A stretch of 64,000 nucleotides of DNA, taken from the NCBI GenBank assembly GCA_028023455.1, contig JAQFVV010012397.1, positions 560,001 through 624,000 of the forward strand, read 5' to 3'. A program made the translations under genes and the position numbers. Positions within the stretch are counted from its first letter, which is position 1. Each line of letters starts with the position of its first letter. Source of the stretch: Epiperipatus broadwayi. Its lineage: Eukaryota; Onychophora; Udeonychophora; Euonychophora; Peripatidae. Below are positions 59,440 through 64,000 of this stretch, piece after piece. The notes below the pieces were generated by a model that was not told where the DNA came from, searched no databases, and was given only the letters and a program-made list of their open reading frames with translations.

Positions 59440-60474
59440 AATTATTTCATGTTAAATAGTTCAATAGCTTAGAAAACTTTTTTAAGAACATGACAGTATT
59501 TATAAAATAATTAACCAAAAATATGTTCTCAACAACTGTTATAATCAAAACTATGATGAATAAATGAGCAATCAAATTTTAATTAAAGCAAAATTTTAAT
59601 CTGTTCAACCATACTATAATTAATCAAAAATTAATTATTTTTATATAAATATAAAAATGAATTATATATCTAAATGCATACATTAATCTCTAAAAAATAT
59701 TACTTATATAAATAGCAAACTTCTGATGATTTAGGAAAAAAAAATTAAAAATTTGACTAATGCATGACATAAAATGGTTGAAATAAAGTAAGAGCAATTA
59801 ATACATTACTTTCAATTTTTAACAATAGAATAGATTTCAGCTTGATAATTGTTCATATCTTGAATCATGCAATTGTTACAGTGTTTAATTTTAATTAAAA
59901 AAATTGTTTCATTATTTTACTGCAAATGCCTGGTTATTATAATATTGCAAAATGTTGTTATATTAATATATAACTACAACTTCTTGCAACAAACAAATAT
60001 ATCAAATTGGCTAATTCAAAACAATTAATACAAAAAAACCATACAAAATTCCAAGAAAAATATAGGAATTAATATGTTTTATTAAGATTGGTTTTAAAAC
60101 TAGATATAAAAAAATATTCAGTAATGGAAGATAGTTATTAATTATAATATAGTATCAACACTGCCATATCCTACTGTCTGTAAATGAAAGAAGATTAAAA
60201 TTCCCAAACATACTGCATATGTTCCTAATATCTGATTAAGTATTTCATTCAATCTCAACAAATCTCTTTACATAATAGTATTCAGAATTACTAGAGAAGA
60301 AATTACTTTGTATTCATAAATCTTTAAAATTAGCTTGGAAATATATGAAGACTAAATTTCAGTTTTGTAATGATTATAATCAATCTAAAAAAATTTTACA
60401 TTGAAGCATAATATGTAGACTACTTTTCACTCTTGTAAAGAGTATAATCTAAAAAAATTTATAACATTTTTATA

Positions 60475-60662
60475 ATATTCAATTAGTTTAGTGTTGTTTA
60501 TGTTTATCTCAGACTAATTTAAAAAAAAAAAACAGTTGTTCTAACTTGGACTTTTAAGTCCAATGAATACACCACAAAGTGTGAAGTTCATAGACATTTT
60601 ATAATTAATAGTTACTAAGACCTGTTTGTATTAATATCTAAATACCAGCTGAGAGATCATTA
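60475..60662. other. Short unique segment with the gypsy empty site
   Basis: TATTCAATTAGTTTAGTG at about 60,477 is the uninterrupted counterpart of the junction where the 9.9-kb gypsy element sits in copy A. Nothing else is recognised. Confidence 0.6.
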
Positions 60663-63600
60663 GTAACTTTAAATAAACTCAAATACAATTTGAGATAATA
60701 AAAATTTCTTCAATGAAGACAAAATAGAAAAAAGAATAAAGAATAAAAAACAATTAAAAAATTTATTAAGAATCTCCAAAGTTAATAAATAAGCTTCTGC
60801 TTCTGTGTTCAATTTCTACACACACACACAAAATAGATAATTTTGGCTTTCATCCTTAATGAATTCTTCACACACTAATTATGGTATGACTACGTTTGTC
60901 ATTGACAAATGTAAATTGCAGCAGTTATTTTATCAAAAGTATGCAAATGAGAAACACAACCATAATTATTAAGTTTCTTCACACAAATACACCTGATAAG
61001 CCTTAGTATCTTTTTTAATAAGAATCCATTTTTGTATAATTATTCCTCATGAACATATTTGATTTTTAATATACATTTAAATGTATGATTGACTTATGTA
61101 GATTTACTAGAGTAGTATAGTAATGAGATATATTATTCATATAACATCTACACATATTTACATAATTAAATAATAAAGTTTATTTAAATTTTATATAATA
61201 TATATGCGCAACGATTCAATCCTCCCTACTCTAGAAATACTACTCTTATTCATAAATATAATCCTGTAATTTTGCAAGTTTTTTTGTATATGTGTGCTCT
61301 TCTGGGGGAAAGACTCTTCATTTTCTTGTGACATGATAATTCAGACTCCTAGTTGGAGTGCGATTAATATAACAATCTTCTACTGCTTCAATAGTTTGAC
61401 TCCAAATTGGATTGTTGGTTCTGTCTTATTACTCCTCCTCCTTCATAGTAAGATTTTCAGCATCATTTGTTAATTTAATTCAAACATGTCCCACTTTTAT
61501 GATGCTATAAATGATTATATATCTCTTAAACTTTTTTCCACTATGCAATTTATTAATCTTATTTGTTGAGATAAGATTTTCAAAATATCTCCTTGTCGCC
61601 ATTTATTTTTTAAAGTATCATACATACATATGCTTAATACACCTTTTAAAATTTTCACAATCCATGAAGACATTTTCATTTGTAAATGGCAATAATTTAG
61701 AATGATGAGTGTGGAATTTTCTGCCATTAACAATTTGGCTGGTCTCTTATTGATAGCTGTGCATGGATTGAAGTGCTGAAAAAATATTTCTATCAAATAA
61801 TGCTTGTGTAATATCCTATTAACAGGTTTTATTCGGTGTAAATTTTAATTGTTTAACTGCCTTTTCCGCAAGACTGTTAGATCAGGATGATATGATACTA
61901 TAAGTATTTGGCATATTTTCATCTCTATTAGAAAATCCTTAGATTTCTGAGATACAAAAGTCATTATCTAACACAATAATCTCAATATAACTGATTCACA
62001 AAGATCTCTTTCAGCACTCTAATGGTGCTACCTGGAGTAGTGTTTCTGATTATTTTATATCGAGTGTACAATTATTAAAAACATATAATCATTCATTAGG
62101 TTCAGAATGGTGTAGATGAAGACATTTCCATAAATAAATTTATTTAGGCTAAGAGTCCAGCTTTTGGTGATTCTCATACATTGGCATCAGGAAGGCATGA
62201 TAAGGCATCTATCTGCATGTTTAATCTGCTGTCCAAGCTTATATAATAGTTCATAATCATATACCGCTACCACATTTAATCACCCATAGCATACAATAAC
62301 TTGGATGGTTTGGCATGATTTCTATTATTGCCATTATCAGAAGTGGTAATGATCAATACAAATTTGAAATTTCTATTCATAAATGTATTGATGGTAAATT
62401 TTTTATTGCAAATATTATACCTAATGCTTTCTTGTCGAGCTGACTCTAATTTTTCTCAGCTGCCAATAATATTTTCAAGACATAAACTAAAAGTTGTTTT
62501 CCCCATAGCAATAGTGCAAAACCACGATGCCAATTCCACATTCTGATGCATCTATTGTAATTATCATAACCAAGTTGCTACAATAATGTATGAGGAATTG
62601 CTTTGACATAAGGAAGTCTTTAGCTTTTTGGAAGGCAATGTCTTGTTCTTCCAACCATTTCCATCATTGTCACTTTTTAATAATTTATATAAAAGTGATA
62701 ACAATGAGCTGACCTTTTAGAAAGATTTCAAAAAACTTTATGCCTAAAAATCAACTACAAATCTTGCACATTCTTAACTCACTCAGCATTTACTATTGTT
62801 TTACTTAGTCTGTTTATTTATGCATAATGCCAGTTCACACTCAGATCCAACAGTATGTATTATGTCATATAAATATGGAATGATGACTTCCATGCAATGA
62901 TGAAAATTATCCCTTTTAGATTGAAAGATGTTAGGTACAACTGTAATGCCATGCAGTAACTAACTGCATTTGTAAAGTTGCAAATGAGTAATAGGGTTAA
63001 TCATTCTGCTATTCTAACAGTGATGGGGATTTGATGAAAAGTGGAGTTTAAATCCATTTTTAGAAAAACAAGCCTGAATAGGATAGATTCCTTTATTGAA
63101 AAACTTCTTTAGCGTAATACGAGTCTATCACATAAGCAAAGATTTTGATCTGGCTTCACAATAATTACTACAGGGGTAGTCTAGGATGAGTCTCTACTGG
63201 TGTAAATATGCCTTTGTGAACCATCCCGTGCCCTTTCTACTTTCTCCTTTAATGTGAAAAGTGGCTTGCATACAATTGGTTGAGTGTCCTATATTAGGTT
63301 AATGCCACCCAGTTACGTCAATAACTTTTCTGATCTTAACTTGAAGAGGGTACTTCTGCCTAATTACTGCTTCCAATTATACTCTTGGGGTAATGTTTAT
63401 ATGGACTCTTAAAATGAAAACACTTACACCTTTATTTACAATAGTGGTTGCAACTTTAAAATTTAATTTCAAAGATACAGTCATTTCTTCTTGTTTCTAT
63501 CTCTAATTTTTATCCAGTCTATATATGATAGTAAGAAAACACCTGCTCCACCATCCACATCCATGGTAAATTTCTTTTCATATCCATCAGAATATGGACA

Positions 63601-64000
63601 TTTTTCACATCTTTTAACTTCTTTAGACTATATTTACATCTTATCCCCCCCCCCCCACTGTATTTATAGTCTAGCATTATTTTTGTTTTAACATTTTCAT
63701 CTTTATTATGGCAGACACCTGCTTAATGTTCTGTTATTTTACAAATATTGCATTTTTAACTTCCAAATATGCAGTTTCACTTGAAGTGACCATTTGTTCC
63801 ACAGCTGAAAAATGTTAAAATATTTACTACATTCTTGCACACCAGTCTAAATCTGTTTTTATTATTACCATTGGGTATTTGTCCATTTCATTAGAAAGTA
63901 CAAAATCAAATTTCAAAGTGTTATCTAATAAAATTTCTTGTGTGGCATATTTTTCTATTATGCATTTATAATTTGGATTTAGTTCTACTTAATAATACTT
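60663..64000 (-). mobile_element. Decayed Ty3/gypsy element on the minus strand, copy B (partial)
   Basis: The left LTR lies at about 60,663-61,210 and is uninterrupted here. It is followed by integrase (61,720-61,990, with KRPAKLLMAENSTLI), RNase H (62,190-62,660), RT start (about 63,070-63,260), protease (about 63,500-63,580) and CCHC knuckle (about 63,715-63,830) relics. Without the LINE insertion seen in copy A, RT and RNase H relics are contiguous. The right LTR lies beyond the window. Confidence 0.8.

Larger units (their letters stand above)
44628..64000. repeat. Segmental duplication, copy B (runs off the window)
   Basis: Colinear with 711-31,314 in direct orientation. Homology starts at AATGAAACATTAAACACATC and continues to the last base. 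Copy B alone carries insertions at 46,655-49,429, 51,636-51,917 and 56,498-59,439, and lacks the four copy A insertions. The offset of about 43.9 kb, less the copy A insertions (about 17 kb), implies an original unit of roughly 27 kb. Confidence 0.9.

Overview
This window is AT-rich, intron- and transposon-dense animal DNA. There is no prokaryotic gene organisation: no operons, and no long ORFs except those of mobile elements. The only host coding sequence I can support is four 171-bp sushi (CCP) exons on the minus strand. All are phase 1-1 with consensus splice sites, and they belong to one or more genes with very long introns. The transposon mix (Ty3/gypsy, RTE, L1/Tx1-like, Penelope-like, Merlin-like, tRNA-derived SINEs) and the base composition fit an invertebrate metazoan with a large genome. 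I cannot name the species from the sequence.

The main structure is a large direct tandem duplication. Copy A (from about 711 to at least 31,314) and copy B (from about 44,628 past the window end) align colinearly at roughly 95% by eye. Each carries a paralogous sushi exon (3,279-3,449 and 49,986-50,156), a Merlin-like element, a relic RTE LINE, a palindromic SINE pair and a decayed minus-strand gypsy element. Later insertions interrupt only one copy, so the other copy preserves the empty site. A-only insertions are a 2.5-kb LTR-like block (8,289-10,772), a complete recent Ty3/gypsy element (13,129-22,993), a 2.4-kb LTR-like block (23,741-26,172) and an L1/Tx1-like LINE fragment (28,069-30,357). 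B-only insertions are a 2.8-kb LTR-like block (46,655-49,429), a 282-bp inverted-repeat element (51,636-51,917) and a nearly intact RTE LINE (56,498-59,439).

Between the copies (about 32.5-44.6 kb) lie two more sushi exons, a 262-bp foldback element, an unrecognised coding-like relic, and a 5-kb array of about 405-bp units. That array runs eight units in one orientation, then nearly five in the other, bounded by (TA)n on both sides. A Penelope-like GIY-YIG endonuclease remnant sits exactly at the copy B boundary.

Taken together, the window is a sushi-repeat gene region that grew by exon and segment duplication while its introns filled with mobile DNA. The four sushi exons and the intact RTE reading frame are the best-preserved coding sequence. 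The young gypsy element is structurally complete but disabled by frame breaks.
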